Shown: positions 38,575 through 47,587 of the stretch, in pieces
Numbering within the stretch: the first letter of the stretch is position 1
Layout of the letters: each line of letters begins with the position of its first letter
NCBI GenBank assembly: GCA_014843695.1
Contig: CM026404.1
Span: 81,928,977 to 81,992,976 of the forward strand
From: Archivesica marissinica
Lineage: Eukaryota > Mollusca > Bivalvia > Venerida > Vesicomyidae
Direction of reading: 5' to 3'
Length of the DNA stretch: 64,000 bases
The notes under the pieces: model-generated
Seen by the model: the letters and a program-made list of their open reading frames with translations, nothing else
What the model was told of the DNA's origin: nothing
Database searches by the model: none
Made by a program: the position numbers and the translations under genes

Positions 38575-38750
38575 AAATATATTTTAGCTCGGTTGCGACA
38601 CAAGTTCTTGCAACTGATATTAATCACTCTATTTACCTCATTCCTGATGGAATCCATCGCCACGAGGGAGAGAGAAGAGGCAATGTGGAATTTAAATGTA
38701 TTGCCAAAGGACACAATCGTAACGGCTCCAGCGGGGCTCGAACTCTACAT
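38575..38750 (-). mobile_element. SINE-L, 5'-truncated
   Basis: It runs from the tail (TTTTAGCTCGGTTGCGACAC) to the B-box region (GGGGCTCGAACTCTAC); the A-box half of the head is lost. It begins about 25 bp beyond M2. Confidence 0.8.
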
Positions 38751-38883
38751 ATTCCTGTTAAAAACGAAATAGCAGTGCATGTGGTTGTCCATTTTTATAT
38801 GAACATATAAACAGAACAATAGTTTATTTTTTCGAATATAAACTACAAAGTTCATCATCCGTAGCAAAAATATTATACGGTCA

Positions 38884-39050
38884 CGTCTCTGTAGCCTAGT
38901 GGTTAAGGCGTCCGCCCACGGAGCGGGAGGTCGATGGTTCGAACTTCTGATGGCCGCCTGGTCTATGCAAGGATAGGATAGGGGACATGTTTCATTTATA
39001 CTTTTACGGAGAGTGATTAAACAAATAATTTACAAATTGACAAGCAACAT
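38884..39050 (+). mobile_element. SINE with a different tRNA-like head
   Basis: The head has A-box CTGTAGCCTAGTGGTTAAGG, an anticodon stem CCGC/GCGG around loop CCACGGA (ACG, Arg-like) and a weaker B-box ATGGTTCGAACTT. It is followed by GGAGAGTGATTAAAC, the tail block shared with SINE-G and SINE-L. I see no strong acceptor stem, so a real tRNA gene is unlikely. Confidence 0.5.
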
Positions 39051-39310
39051 TAATAAAACATGTTAAAAGTAATATACGACTATTAATTTCATCGCTATTA
39101 TAATTTTGTTACGGAGAAAAGGAGCCAGACGAAAAAAGGAACATCCTAAATAACATAGATTCTATGTAACCTCGTGGACCTTATTGGTTTGATGGACTAT
39201 TGAATATAAACCCGTCAAACTATATGTCCATGTACATGACTTAGTCTTTCATTCTTATCCTTTATTGTGTATTAATGTGTGTCATGTTTGCTGTAAATAT
39301 AAAATATGCT
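39051..39310. other. Intergenic, nothing recognised
   Basis: AT-rich and non-repetitive by eye. Confidence 0.4.
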
Positions 39311-39965
39311 TAAAGCGACATAAGAGCAAACACAATGTATTTTTTCACGTATTGCTACAACGAATTCTTCTCAATATATTCGAACACTAACATTGAATCA
39401 GTAAATAGTGTTTTTGTGGTCTACACATTTTAAAAGTACGATTTCATATAACAGGTATCCACACTCCTGAATTGACGTTTGTTTGTCATTGGAGTCAATA
39501 TTAAAAGCGCGATACTATCGCGTAGTGATAATTTAACTGTTTGTGTTTTACGTTTATTTATCGTCACTATAGGTTGCCCATATGAACGACGCCTCATGAA
39601 GAGATTAGTCATTTTAGATTATTGGAGGATAGTGTAATGATACAGACAGAGACCCATTCCAGAATCTCCTCGTGTTCTTTTACGTGCACGGTGTAAAGCA
39701 CCGACACGAGACCTCGGTTTAAAGTCCATCTGAAAGACTGATATATAATTTAACTAAGATTAGTCTACAAATAAATATGCATAATTATTATGTACAAATG
39801 TGAGATATAGCAGTAAATATGTATATAAATAAACTATGTACAATAAATCGTGTTATTCCTGATACACGCATTGTATTATGCATGAATATCGACCATATTT
39901 ACATTATTACCGCGCATACGACGCTTGTTTATTAGTTGAATTATTAGTAGAACGCGATAACTGTG
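39311..39965. mobile_element. M2 relative interrupted by a MetaSINE
   Basis: It follows M2 (38021) block by block: TAAAGCGACATAA, ATTCGAACACTA, CTGAATTGACGTTTGTTTGT, then after the SINE ATTTAACTAAGATTAGTC and TAAATCGTGTTATTC. It loses similarity before the right terminus. Confidence 0.65.
39539..39744 (-). mobile_element. MetaSINE without head, with target-site duplication
   Basis: Flanked by ATAATTTAACT on both sides (39528-39538 and 39745-39755). It splits the M2 relative, so it inserted after M2 was in place. Confidence 0.85.
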
Positions 39966-40592
39966 GCCTTTATTTACCAATAGTGGATTAACCCATAACA
40001 ATGGGATGGACATGGTATACGATTATATCTAATATCGCAAGTTTGAATCAAGTAGCTATGTGGTCTAGTGGATAAAACATGTGCTTTGTAATATTTCTGT
40101 CCTGGATCGAATCTTGGACGTTGCGTCAATTTTTATTTTTGACAACCAGATTTCTTTACCTGGAGAAGGATTACACAAGTAAATATATGTGTAACATGAT
40201 TTTTTCGTGCACTTTTGAAATTGGTGTCATATTAGATTACATATAGAATCTAGTAACATCGTAAAAATTAAAATGATAACAGACAATTCTTGCAATGAGA
40301 ATGAAACGAAAAGAGAGGCAGAGGAGCGATTTCGTAATACCGATATTGCAATGGAACAAGCTTGTTAGCGGTTCATTATTGAGGTCAGTGATGAGGAGGG
40401 AATAGACACCACAAGTGAGCAGGATGACTACTTAGACACTGCATTTTGATGAACATTAGTATAATTATATGTCATGACAAGTACATAAAAAGAAATATAT
40501 CTAAATAAATTTAAAAAAACAACAACAAAAAAAACGTTATTGGAAAAGTGGTTCGAACCTACACCACACAAATACAATAACATTAATAATAA
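39966..40592. other. Intergenic; degenerate tRNA-like head at 40066-40135
   Basis: ATGTGGTCTAGTGGATAAAAC resembles an A-box region, and GGATCGAATCTTGG a degraded B-box. Near 40330-40450 a short acidic open stretch (EEGIDTTSEQDDYLD) ends in stops; it may be a decayed coding remnant. No gene is called. Confidence 0.3.
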
Positions 40593-40659
40593 TAATAATA
40601 ATAATAAAGACTTTATTTAACGAGAGTACTCATTTAACAAAAGTGAATCTACCATGAGG
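40593..40659 (-). mobile_element. LINE 3' end with (AAT)n tail, minus strand
   Basis: Read on the minus strand it gives GTTAAATAAAGTCTTTATT followed by ATT repeats, a common 3' end of CR1/L2-like LINEs (family assignment from memory). A similar AAATAAAGTCTTTATTATT occurs at about 52108. The MULE element inserted just upstream of this tail. Confidence 0.45.
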
Positions 40660-40669
40660 CCTTCAACAT
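40660..40669 (+). repeat. Left 10-bp target-site duplication of the MULE
   Basis: CCTTCAACAT, repeated exactly at 46096-46105. Confidence 0.88.
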
Positions 40670-40676
40670 GACTGTA

Positions 40677-40869
40677 GGACAAAACACCCCCCGGACTAAA
40701 CACCCCCCGCTCATTTTTGTATAGGTGGACAAAACACCCCTCATCATTTTTACAAGGTGGACAAAACACCCCCTACGGTTTTTACAAGGCGGACAAAACA
40801 CCCCCTACGGTTTTTACAAGGCGGACAAAACACCCCCTACGGTTTTTACAAGGTGGACAAAACACCCCT
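40677..40869 (+). repeat. Left terminal inverted repeat built of about 32-bp repeats
   Basis: Units contain GGACAAAACACCCCCTACGG and TTTTTACAAGG, with variant outer units (CTCATTTTTGTATAGG and CATCATTTTTACAAGG). The arm matches the reverse complement of 45897-46089 with about two visible differences. The 92-codon ORF over it is a repeat artefact. Confidence 0.9.
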
Positions 40870-40984
40870 TAACTAAAACACCTCCTAATAATGAGGTTAC
40901 AATAATGACAAAATATTTTTCAATATTTTATTTTTTATTTTATTACACATGTTTAATTTACACAGAAAATAAAACATTCAAATG

Positions 40985-41160
40985 GATTTACATAACAGAA
41001 TAAGATATCAGTTTTCAACTGATTGTCAAATTGATTTACATAACAGAATAAGATATCAGTTTTCAACTGATTGTCAAATTAAAGGTAACACTTTGAAGTA
41101 TTTAATCACTATTAATTGCTTACAAAGTGTTACCTTAAAATTGACAATCAGTTGAGTTTC
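40985..41160. repeat. 48-bp tandem duplication followed by a hairpin
   Basis: A 48-bp block (ACATAACAGAATAAGATATC...) occurs twice from 40985. The second copy runs into an inverted repeat: the arm at about 41060-41095 (CAACTGATTGTCAAATT, AAAGGTAACACTTTG) pairs with 41123-41159. It lies between the left terminus and the 3' end of the transposase gene and could act as a 3'-end or structural signal of the transposon. Confidence 0.75.
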
Positions 41161-41407
41161 AACACCTAAAGACCAATTTTACATTAACATTATATTTCAT
41201 TATATTTCATTACCAAAGACAATTTAAATTTATTCAATATAAGCTACACTTAGCACGTAGTTTTTAGCACCTAAAAAATGTTTTGTCCAGTTTAATGCAG
41301 TCTGATGCACTGTCCCATGGTGTGCAGAAACTGGGCCAGAGTCTTCTGTCCGTTGTTGAGTTGAAGGCACAATGTCTTAAGGCGCTTCTGGTGTACGAGA
41401 GTGTTTT

Positions 41408-41422
41408 TTCTTTTTCTCTTGG
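41408..41422 (+). repeat. 15-bp target-site duplication of the LINE (3' side)
   Basis: TTCTTTTTCTCTTGG, repeated exactly at 43893-43907. Confidence 0.9.
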
Positions 41423-43892
41423 TTTAAACATATTTATTCGATAATAATGTACATTACATATACATTGTATACAAAACGAAAATGGATTAAATCGGAAGCT
41501 TAAAGCTTATTGAGATTTTCTCCATTGCATATATAATGTTGTGCACAAATGGCGATTAAGAGGTAAACATATAATGTAGTAATACCAAAATATATAATAA
41601 GTAGTTGAAAATATAGCTTGTTATCAGGTGAAAAGCTAACAGTAAAAGGGAGGTTGGGGAGGGTGGGTAGAAAGCGATGAACCATACGTAAGCACACTGT
41701 TTGAAGTGAATCACTCTGCTAGTGCGTCAGTCTCTGTTCACAGAATACTAAAAACGTTTAGACTTTTCTATGAATTTGTGGACAGCTAAGACTATTATTT
41801 CATTATGTTCAGATGGCAAAGAAATATCACCAAATAGGATCACATTTAGGGTTATATGACAGAGGTGAGAAATAGTGTTAACTAGTTCAGGGCGTATATT
41901 GTAGTACTTGTGACATTCAAAGAAATAATGGTAAGTTGACTCGATTTGACCGCATGTGCATAGTGGTGAATCAATTATGTTTTTGGAGAAGAGATCATGT
42001 TTTAAATAACTACAATTTGTTCTCAATCGAGCAAGTTGTATCTGGTTCTTACGTATACCAGAAAAGTAGAATTCGGGAATAGGACAAGAGTCGCTTTTAA
42101 GTTGCATCTTGAACGATGAAAGAGATGGTGCATGCTTGATTAATGGTGGTAAATCATTAAACGCTCTAACTACTGAAGGTAAAAAGGAGTTTTCATATAA
42201 ATTGGTTCTAGAGCGTGGAACTTGAAGTTGATCTCCATTTCTCAAATGGTATCTACTAGTATCGACGTCAGGTGGACACAGAGCAGAGAGATAGTTTGGA
42301 GTGAGACCATTTTTCATCTTGAAAAAAAGAGTAAGTTTGTGATTGAGTCTTCTCCTATCCAGAGATTCCCACCCAACTTCAATCATCAATTTGTTTATGG
42401 ACACAAGTTTCGTGGTACCAGTAATTATTCTTGCTGCTTCTTGATGAATTTTTTCCAGTTCGCCTTTAGCTAAAGTAGACATATTATCAAAAATAACATC
42501 ACCATATTCAAGGAGCGGACGTATGAATGAAATATACAAGCATTCTAAGGAACGGCGGTCTAGTGTAAATTTTAATTTACGAAGAATATTGATTCTCTGG
42601 TAAGCTTTAGAAGAAATTTGGTCAATGTGGTGTTTCCAGTTTAGATCATTGGAAATATGAATGCCTAGATGCCTTTGATTTGACACCTCATCAATTATTT
42701 GGTTATCCATAGATAGAGGTGGATGGTACGGCTGATTATGTTTTCGAGATATTATCAGAGATTTTGTTTTGGACGGATTAAATTTAACAAGCCATTGTTT
42801 AGCCCAATTAGAAATAGACTCCAGATCGGACTGTAGAATAGCAGCGGCTGAGTTGGGGTTATCAACAACAATATAGAGACTAGTATCATCAGCAAATAGT
42901 TGAATATTAGCAGCTATGTTATTTACAATGTCATTAATATATATAATAAAGAGCAACGGGCCTAAGATGGATCCCTGTGGGACACCGGCAGCTATATGGT
43001 TCCACTTTGAAGTGTGACCAGAAATAACTACACGATGTTTTCTATTGGACAAATATGAAGAGAACCATTTGTGTACTGAACCAGATATACCAAATTCTTT
43101 GAGTTTATGCAGAAGACCAACATGCCATACCCTATCAAAAGCTTTACTTATGTCACAGAATATTGCTCGAACTTCTTTTCCAGAGTCGATCGCTTGACTA
43201 AAGTTATTGTAAAGGAATGTTAATTGATTTACACAAGAGTCTCCTGGGACAAAACCAGATTGCATTGGAGTTAATAAATTATTGTCCCGGAGGTGATTGA
43301 AAACATGTTTAAAAACGATTTTCTCAAAGACCTTTCCAATGGTATCAATAAGAGAAATAGGTCGATAATTACAAACAGCAGAACGATCACCTGCTTTAAA
43401 TATAGGACACACATATGCGGTTTTCCACGCCTCAGGATACGTACATGTTGAGAGTGATTTATTGAAAAGTTCAGAAAGAGGTGATGAAAGCTCGTCTGCA
43501 AGTTCAAGAAGAAGTCTATTGTTTATCGTATCAGGTCCGGATGCCTTCCCCATAGCAAGTGACTTTATAACTTCTTTAACATTATCAGGTGTTACAACTA
43601 TAGACTCAAGAGGAGGATAGTGAAGTGGTTGTAATTCAGGAAGATTGTTTGTACCGGTGTCATCCAAGACTGTTTGATCACGAAAATAATCATTAAATAT
43701 GTTAGCCTTTTCAGATTCATCAGATATAACTTCATTATGATGTTGTAAAGGTGGTATGCTACTAGACCTATATGGTTTTATGAACGATTTAATACAAGTC
43801 CACCAGCTTTTGGAGGATCGAGTTTCTGTTTTGATTTTGTCAGCAAGTTTATCTGTGTGGTTTTGTTTCGCATTTCTGATATGTGTTGTTAC
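41423..43892 (-). mobile_element. 5'-truncated non-LTR retrotransposon (LINE)
   Basis: Bounded by an exact 15-bp target duplication. The 5' end is truncated inside the region before the reverse transcriptase, so the endonuclease is absent. The 3'-UTR (41423-41747) ends AATAAATATGTTTAAA with no long poly-A. It inserted in the same orientation as the transposase gene it interrupts. The 3' terminus loosely resembles the SINE-G end (AATAAATAAAGTTTAAA). Confidence 0.9.
41748..43892 (-). CDS. Reverse transcriptase fragment of the LINE, Jockey/CR1-like (714 codons open)
   Basis: The frame is open from the LINE's truncated 5' junction to TAA at 41748; there is no native start, and a TTG at 43667 is only a nominal one. 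Counting from that TTG, the RT domain covers residues about 80-340: KAGDRSAVCNYRPISL at 91-106, motif A CDISKAFDRVW (D172), GVPQGSILGPLLF at 228-240, IYINDI, and the catalytic LFADDTSLY (FADD 258-261). A C-terminal CTCG...H...C cysteine/histidine cluster lies at 570-585. These features fit non-LTR elements of the Jockey/CR1/I group, which copy RNA at a nicked target. The RT looks intact, but without an endonuclease and 5'-UTR this copy should be unable to move by itself. Confidence 0.92.
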   Translation of the reverse strand, partial: VTTHIRNAKQNHTDKLADKIKTETRSSKSWWTCIKSFIKPYRSSSIPPLQHHNEVISDESEKANIFNDYFRDQTVLDDTGTNNLPELQPLHYPPLESIVVTPDNVKEVIKSLAMGKASGPDTINNRLLLELADELSSPLSELFNKSLSTCTYPEAWKTAYVCPIFKAGDRSAVCNYRPISLIDTIGKVFEKIVFKHVFNHLRDNNLLTPMQSGFVPGDSCVNQLTFLYNNFSQAIDSGKEVRAIFCDISKAFDRVWHVGLLHKLKEFGISGSVHKWFSSYLSNRKHRVVISGHTSKWNHIAAGVPQGSILGPLLFIIYINDIVNNIAANIQLFADDTSLYIVVDNPNSAAAILQSDLESISNWAKQWLVKFNPSKTKSLIISRKHNQPYHPPLSMDNQIIDEVSNQRHLGIHISNDLNWKHHIDQISSKAYQRINILRKLKFTLDRRSLECLYISFIRPLLEYGDVIFDNMSTLAKGELEKIHQEAARIITGTTKLVSINKLMIEVGWESLDRRRLNHKLTLFFKMKNGLTPNYLSALCPPDVDTSRYHLRNGDQLQVPRSRTNLYENSFLPSVVRAFNDLPPLIKHAPSLSSFKMQLKSDSCPIPEFYFSGIRKNQIQLARLRTNCSYLKHDLFSKNIIDSPLCTCGQIESTYHYFFECHKYYNIRPELVNTISHLCHITLNVILFGDISLPSEHNEIIVLAVHKFIEKSKRF

Positions 43893-43907
43893 TTCTTTTT
43901 CTCTTGG
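43893..43907 (+). repeat. 15-bp target-site duplication of the LINE (5' side)
   Basis: Second copy of TTCTTTTTCTCTTGG. Confidence 0.9.
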
Positions 43908-45277
43908 GAGCTGGTTGCCCCTGCTGGTTACTGTACACTTCTGTTTCTACCAGTGCGGCGTCCCTCTGTAAGCACTGGTTTACAGTCCACAGTGATGGGT
44001 TGTTATGGCCAACCAAATGCTTGAAACCATTATTCCATGACTCGCACATATTATTAGTGCGATGCTGGTCTGTCACTGTGGCGTCATGAACATTCCAGAT
44101 CTGAGGTGGAAACCGTGGAGTTGTTCGCCGGAACCTCATTCTTCCTTCCTCACCAACCACAGCTCTGTAATTTCCGGACACATACGTTCCGTCGAAATAC
44201 TCGATCAGCCCGTTGAGATTTTATGGCGCAGTTTCCTTCAGGATTCTCATTCCCTCTTTGACCCGGTCGACTGGAAGGAACGCCAGGGCATCAAGCATCC
44301 CACATAAGATGCGAACTTCTTCATCTGACTTGTAGAGATTCTGAAGACCCTCGGACTGGACACGTCTCCATGTTGACTGAGTGAGGTGGTAGAAACATCC
44401 CTGTATATGAATATGTGCCGAGATGACAGCCCTTACTGCGTTGTGCATGGCGACCTCGTAGTCTGCGACAATGCGGTTGGGGTTAGGACGGATGTCCTTT
44501 CTCAGGCAGGCGTCTAGGAGGGCGGTGCGGCACTCTTCATACACCTCCTGATGTTTGGATGGCGGCAGCGCGTAGGCAGCAGACACACATGTTTCTCCAG
44601 AGGAACACGGATGCAGAACAGCTGAGGGAACTGAGGGCGCTGTGGAGTGGGTTCCATCCATGAACCATGTATCAGCGTTTTCGAGGAGCTCAAATCCATC
44701 ACCGCTTGCGAACACCAGTAACCTCTGATGTCTGGATCCGTTGTCGTAGATTAGGAATGACCCGTCCCCTCGCATAGTGGTGTATTCCTCTGGTAGTGGG
44801 TATGGGATGTCCTGTCTGGTTGCTGGCTCTGAGGGTGCTGTTCCACGTTTCGCCCGACGTACGACTCTCTTCAGGGAATCGACCCTGCCAGCCGCAGATG
44901 CTACCTCCTTAGGCACGGTGGCTAGTTTGTCTGTAACAATCTGCCCAGGTTTCCCTCTGTTGGCCTGGACGGTAGCCTTGATTTCGGACTTCACCTTCAT
45001 GGCAGCGATGGCGAACAGATCAGCCTCATGGTTGTGCTCTGTTGTAGACTTCACCTCTGTAGCAGCACAATCAGTTGTGAGTGCACCTTTGCACTGTTTG
45101 CTTGAGCGATGAGTACACTCCCACCGAACTGTTGTTTTCGACTCTTTCTTCTTAGTGTACGCATACCCTGCATAGCAGAGTTTTCTAGAGCCTTTATTAC
45201 TGGTTATGAATTCCATATTTGCAGTTGCAATGATGGAACAGAAGATATGTTTCTTGCAATATCAATTGGCAACCTTA

Positions 45278-45566
45278 TGTGTGTTTTACGTTTATTTATC
45301 GTCGCTACCGGTTGCCCATATGAGCGACGCCTCCTGAAGAGATTAGTAATTTTAGATTTTGGAGGGTAGTGCATGATACAGACAGAGACCCATTCCAGAG
45401 TCTCCTCTGGTTCTTTTACGTGCACGGTGTAAGCACCGACACGAGACCTCGGTTTAACGTCCCATCTGAAAGACTGTTAATTTTATTAGGGTCAGACGGG
45501 GGATCGAACCTGCGATCCCTGGATTACCAGTCCAGCGTGTTACCACTGGACTACAGATCCGTCTGT
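45278..45566 (-). mobile_element. MetaSINE, full length, inside the MULE
   Basis: Complete Thr-like head through tail, flanked by ATTGGCAACCTTA (45265-45277) and ATTGGCAGCCTTA (45567-45579), a 13-bp target duplication with one difference. It lies about 60 bp upstream of the transposase start codon and would separate it from its promoter. Confidence 0.92.
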
Positions 45567-45775
45567 ATTGGCAGCCTTAATTAATTATTAATCTTTATAT
45601 AACAGACATTTTGTGCAGTTTGCATCTTTTTGCAGTTTGCATTTCGCAGTTTGCAGTTTGCAGTTTGCAATATCAATTGGCAACCTTAATTAATTATTAA
45701 TCTTTATATAACAGACATTTTGTGCAGTTTCATCTTTTTGCAGTTTGCATTTCGCAGTTTTATGTGTAAAAATAA
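45567..45775 (+). repeat. Two tandem copies of a 109-bp block
   Basis: ATTGGCA...CCTTAATTAATTATTAATC to the GCAGTTTGCA-rich end occurs at 45567 and 45676. The block ends in several GCAGTTT repeats. It is subterminal MULE sequence between the right terminus and the transposase gene. Confidence 0.85.
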
Positions 45776-45896
45776 TATAATTGGCAATAACCATTCCTAT
45801 TATTCTATGATATCAGTTATACATGATAACAGCTAATCAAGGAATTCCAACAATAAAAAACTTCCTAATTAACATTAGCAGAAAAAAAGAAACCAT

Positions 45897-46089
45897 AGGG
45901 GTGTTTTGTCCACCTTGTAAAAACCGTAGGGGGTGCTTTGTCCGCCTTGTAAAAACCGTAGGGGGTGTTTTGTCCGCCTTGTAAAAACCGTAGGGGGTGT
46001 TTTGTCCACCTTGTAAAAATGATGAGGGGTGTTTTGTCCAACTATACAAAAATGAGCGGGGGGTGTTTAGTCCGGGGGGTGTTTTGTCC
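45897..46089 (-). repeat. Right terminal inverted repeat
   Basis: Reverse complement of 40677-40869, including the order of variant units. One visible change is GTGCTTTGTCC for GTGTTTTGTCC. The 96-codon minus ORF here is a repeat artefact. Confidence 0.9.
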
Positions 46090-46095
46090 GGCTCC

Positions 46096-46105
46096 CCTTC
46101 AACAT
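46096..46105 (+). repeat. Right 10-bp target-site duplication of the MULE
   Basis: CCTTCAACAT. Confidence 0.88.
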
Positions 46106-46315
46106 ATATACAATCAAATGCAATCAAAAGATAGCACTATAAGTGAGAACTGCACATTGGAATAATATAGTAATGTAAAAGCTGAAAAATAGATAAACTA
46201 TATTTAATATGTAATGGAATATGATGATATATGGAATTGGCTAGCAGAGTAGAAAATGGGAATGAGACAATTAATGATACTAGATCTATCTAACAATGTG
46301 CAGATTTGACTTGTA
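46106..46315 (+). pseudogene. Decayed FLYWCH-like leader of the second MULE
   Basis: From about 46255 a frame reads ENGNETINDTRSI, a stop, then QCADLTCSG, which resembles a FLYWCH finger. A one-base shift at about 46317 is needed to join the ORF below, whose first residues carry the closing HNH of such a finger. Either a decayed 5' end or an unrecognised intron could explain this. Confidence 0.4.
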
Positions 46316-47587
46316 GTGGTATCTTCAACTGCTAAAATTAACACTAAGAATGAGCTTCCTACCAAAATCGCTGATGAACACAATCACCCAAGAGATGACA
46401 GCAGAATTGTTGCTGCGGACATCATGAGTGGTGTCCGAAAGCAGGTCCGAGGGTCAACACAGCCGGTGCCCTCCATCTATAACGATATGCTGGCAGACAC
46501 AAGATCGATCGAATGGGACAATTCCACCCAAGAGGTTGTGGCTAATCTACCCACTTTCTACGAAGCCAAATCCAGTTTATATAGACAGCGGTCTAAGACT
46601 AGACCAGTTCTGCCAAAGACAAGGGCGGATGTCAACTTGGAAGGGAAGTGGATAGAGTCGCTTGCAGGGGAGCCATTCCTAATCGCCAATGACGGTGATG
46701 TGGCGCGAATGCTCATATTCGCCACCGTTGACAACCTGGCCCAGCTGTCTACAGCCGAGACCTGGTATATGGACGGTACCTTCTACGCTTCGCCGTCATA
46801 TTTCTACCAGCTATACACCATCCACGCCATGATCGACGGGTATATGTGTCCCCTAGTGTATGGACTACTCCCAAATAAACAACAGACAATGTACACCAGA
46901 TTCTTCACACTCATCCAGAATTTCGCCCGTGAACATAACATTCCTCTGTCCCCAGAAACGATAATGATGGACTTCGAAACAGCAGCGTGGCGTGCTGTCA
47001 GTATCGTGTTTGTTGGTGTTCAAGTCCGTGGTTGTTTCTTTCACTTCACACAGTGTATGTGGAGAAAAGTACAATATTGTGGTCTTGTAGCTGACTTCAA
47101 GGACAATGAAGAAGTGAAGAAACTTGTGCTACGTGCTTCGGTACTGCCACTTGTCCCCCTAGCCTCTGTCGAAGATGTGTGGATCCAAACTCTGGAAGAA
47201 TGTGACAATGACTCAGTGCCGGTGTCTAAGTTTAAGGACTATGTGACTGAGCAGTGGGTAGAGGGAGACCGCCGCTCCTGGAATCATTACGAGAATGATG
47301 GTCCACGCACTACCAATCATGTTGAGGGTTGGCACCATAAAATAAACAACCAACTACGACACTGCCATCCTAATATTTATACATTGATAGACCTGGTCCA
47401 GAAAGAGCAGGCTGCTAACGAGGCGAAGCTGTTTCAGCACGCCAACGGTGGAAAGCAGCGACCAAGGAAGCGGGTATACCGTGAGCGTGAGCAAATGCTC
47501 ACCAGACTGAAGCACCAACTGCGAACTGACGACATGGACATCATGACGTATGTTGATGCTGCTTCTCACTTAGTCAAATTAAAGTGA
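46316..47587 (+). CDS. MULE transposase-like protein, long intact ORF (423 codons)
   Basis: The frame opens after a TGA at 46307 and its nominal start is a GTG at 46316, so the true N-terminus is uncertain. Residues 19-24 (ADEHNH) look like the end of a FLYWCH finger. The MULE core follows: first catalytic Asp in WYMDGTF (D153), second in IMMDFETAAWRA (D219), a CFFHFTQCMWRKVQ block (C240, H243), and the Glu in TNHVEGWHHKIN (E337). The C-terminus is basic (RPRKRVYREREQ) and ends in KLK. An AATAAA lies at 47596, just after the stop. It is a distant relative of the transposase at 41292-45216, not a copy of it. I see no inverted ends or target duplication around it. It could be a 5'-decayed transposon or a transposase-derived host gene. 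Confidence 0.8.
   Translation: MVSSTAKINTKNELPTKIADEHNHPRDDSRIVAADIMSGVRKQVRGSTQPVPSIYNDMLADTRSIEWDNSTQEVVANLPTFYEAKSSLYRQRSKTRPVLPKTRADVNLEGKWIESLAGEPFLIANDGDVARMLIFATVDNLAQLSTAETWYMDGTFYASPSYFYQLYTIHAMIDGYMCPLVYGLLPNKQQTMYTRFFTLIQNFAREHNIPLSPETIMMDFETAAWRAVSIVFVGVQVRGCFFHFTQCMWRKVQYCGLVADFKDNEEVKKLVLRASVLPLVPLASVEDVWIQTLEECDNDSVPVSKFKDYVTEQWVEGDRRSWNHYENDGPRTTNHVEGWHHKINNQLRHCHPNIYTLIDLVQKEQAANEAKLFQHANGGKQRPRKRVYREREQMLTRLKHQLRTDDMDIMTYVDAASHLVKLK

Larger units (their letters stand above)
41292..45216 (-). pseudogene. FLYWCH/MULE transposase, interrupted by a stop and a LINE
   Basis: The gene starts at the ATG at 45216. Residues 1-63 form a FLYWCH-type zinc finger (W32, C34, C42, H61, H63). 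Residues about 140-290 are the MULE transposase core, with the catalytic Asp in WFMDGTH (D187), the second Asp in ADYEVAMHNA (D252) and a CFYH motif. At codon 332 an in-frame TAA breaks the frame (44221-44223). The same frame then continues through the third acidic residue (NNMCESWNNGF). A LINE inserted at 43893; beyond it the frame resumes without a shift at 41407 and ends with TAA at 41292-41294 after a Leu/Lys-rich tail resembling that of the ORF at 46316. Total span without the LINE is 480 codons. A transposase of this class cuts the element at its inverted ends. With the stop and the insertion this copy should be inactive. Confidence 0.88.
40670..46095 (-). mobile_element. Complete FLYWCH/MULE DNA transposon carrying nested insertions, 5426 bp
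   Basis: The element has near-identical inverted termini (40677-40869 and 45897-46089, 193 bp each) and an exact 10-bp target duplication, a size typical of Mutator-like elements. It encodes one transposase on the minus strand (45216 to 41292). That gene is interrupted by a LINE (41423-43892) and by one premature stop; a MetaSINE (45278-45566) sits in its 5' region. Without the LINE, the MetaSINE and their target-site duplications the element would be about 2.6 kb. The reading frame is otherwise open, so it was probably active recently in evolutionary terms. Confidence 0.88.

Noticed and set aside
40725..41003. 92-codon ORF with GGQNTPYGFYKAD-type repeats
   Set aside because: It is the translation of the 32-bp repeats in the left MULE terminus, and its mirror image appears in the right terminus.
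41748..43892. Endogenous retrovirus
   Set aside because: The RT has non-LTR motifs, and no LTRs, gag, protease, integrase or envelope are present. The short target duplication and 5' truncation are typical of LINEs.
43756..45112. Plus-strand ORFs opposite the transposase and RT (71-111 codons)
   Set aside because: They are antisense shadows of the clearly recognisable minus-strand proteins.
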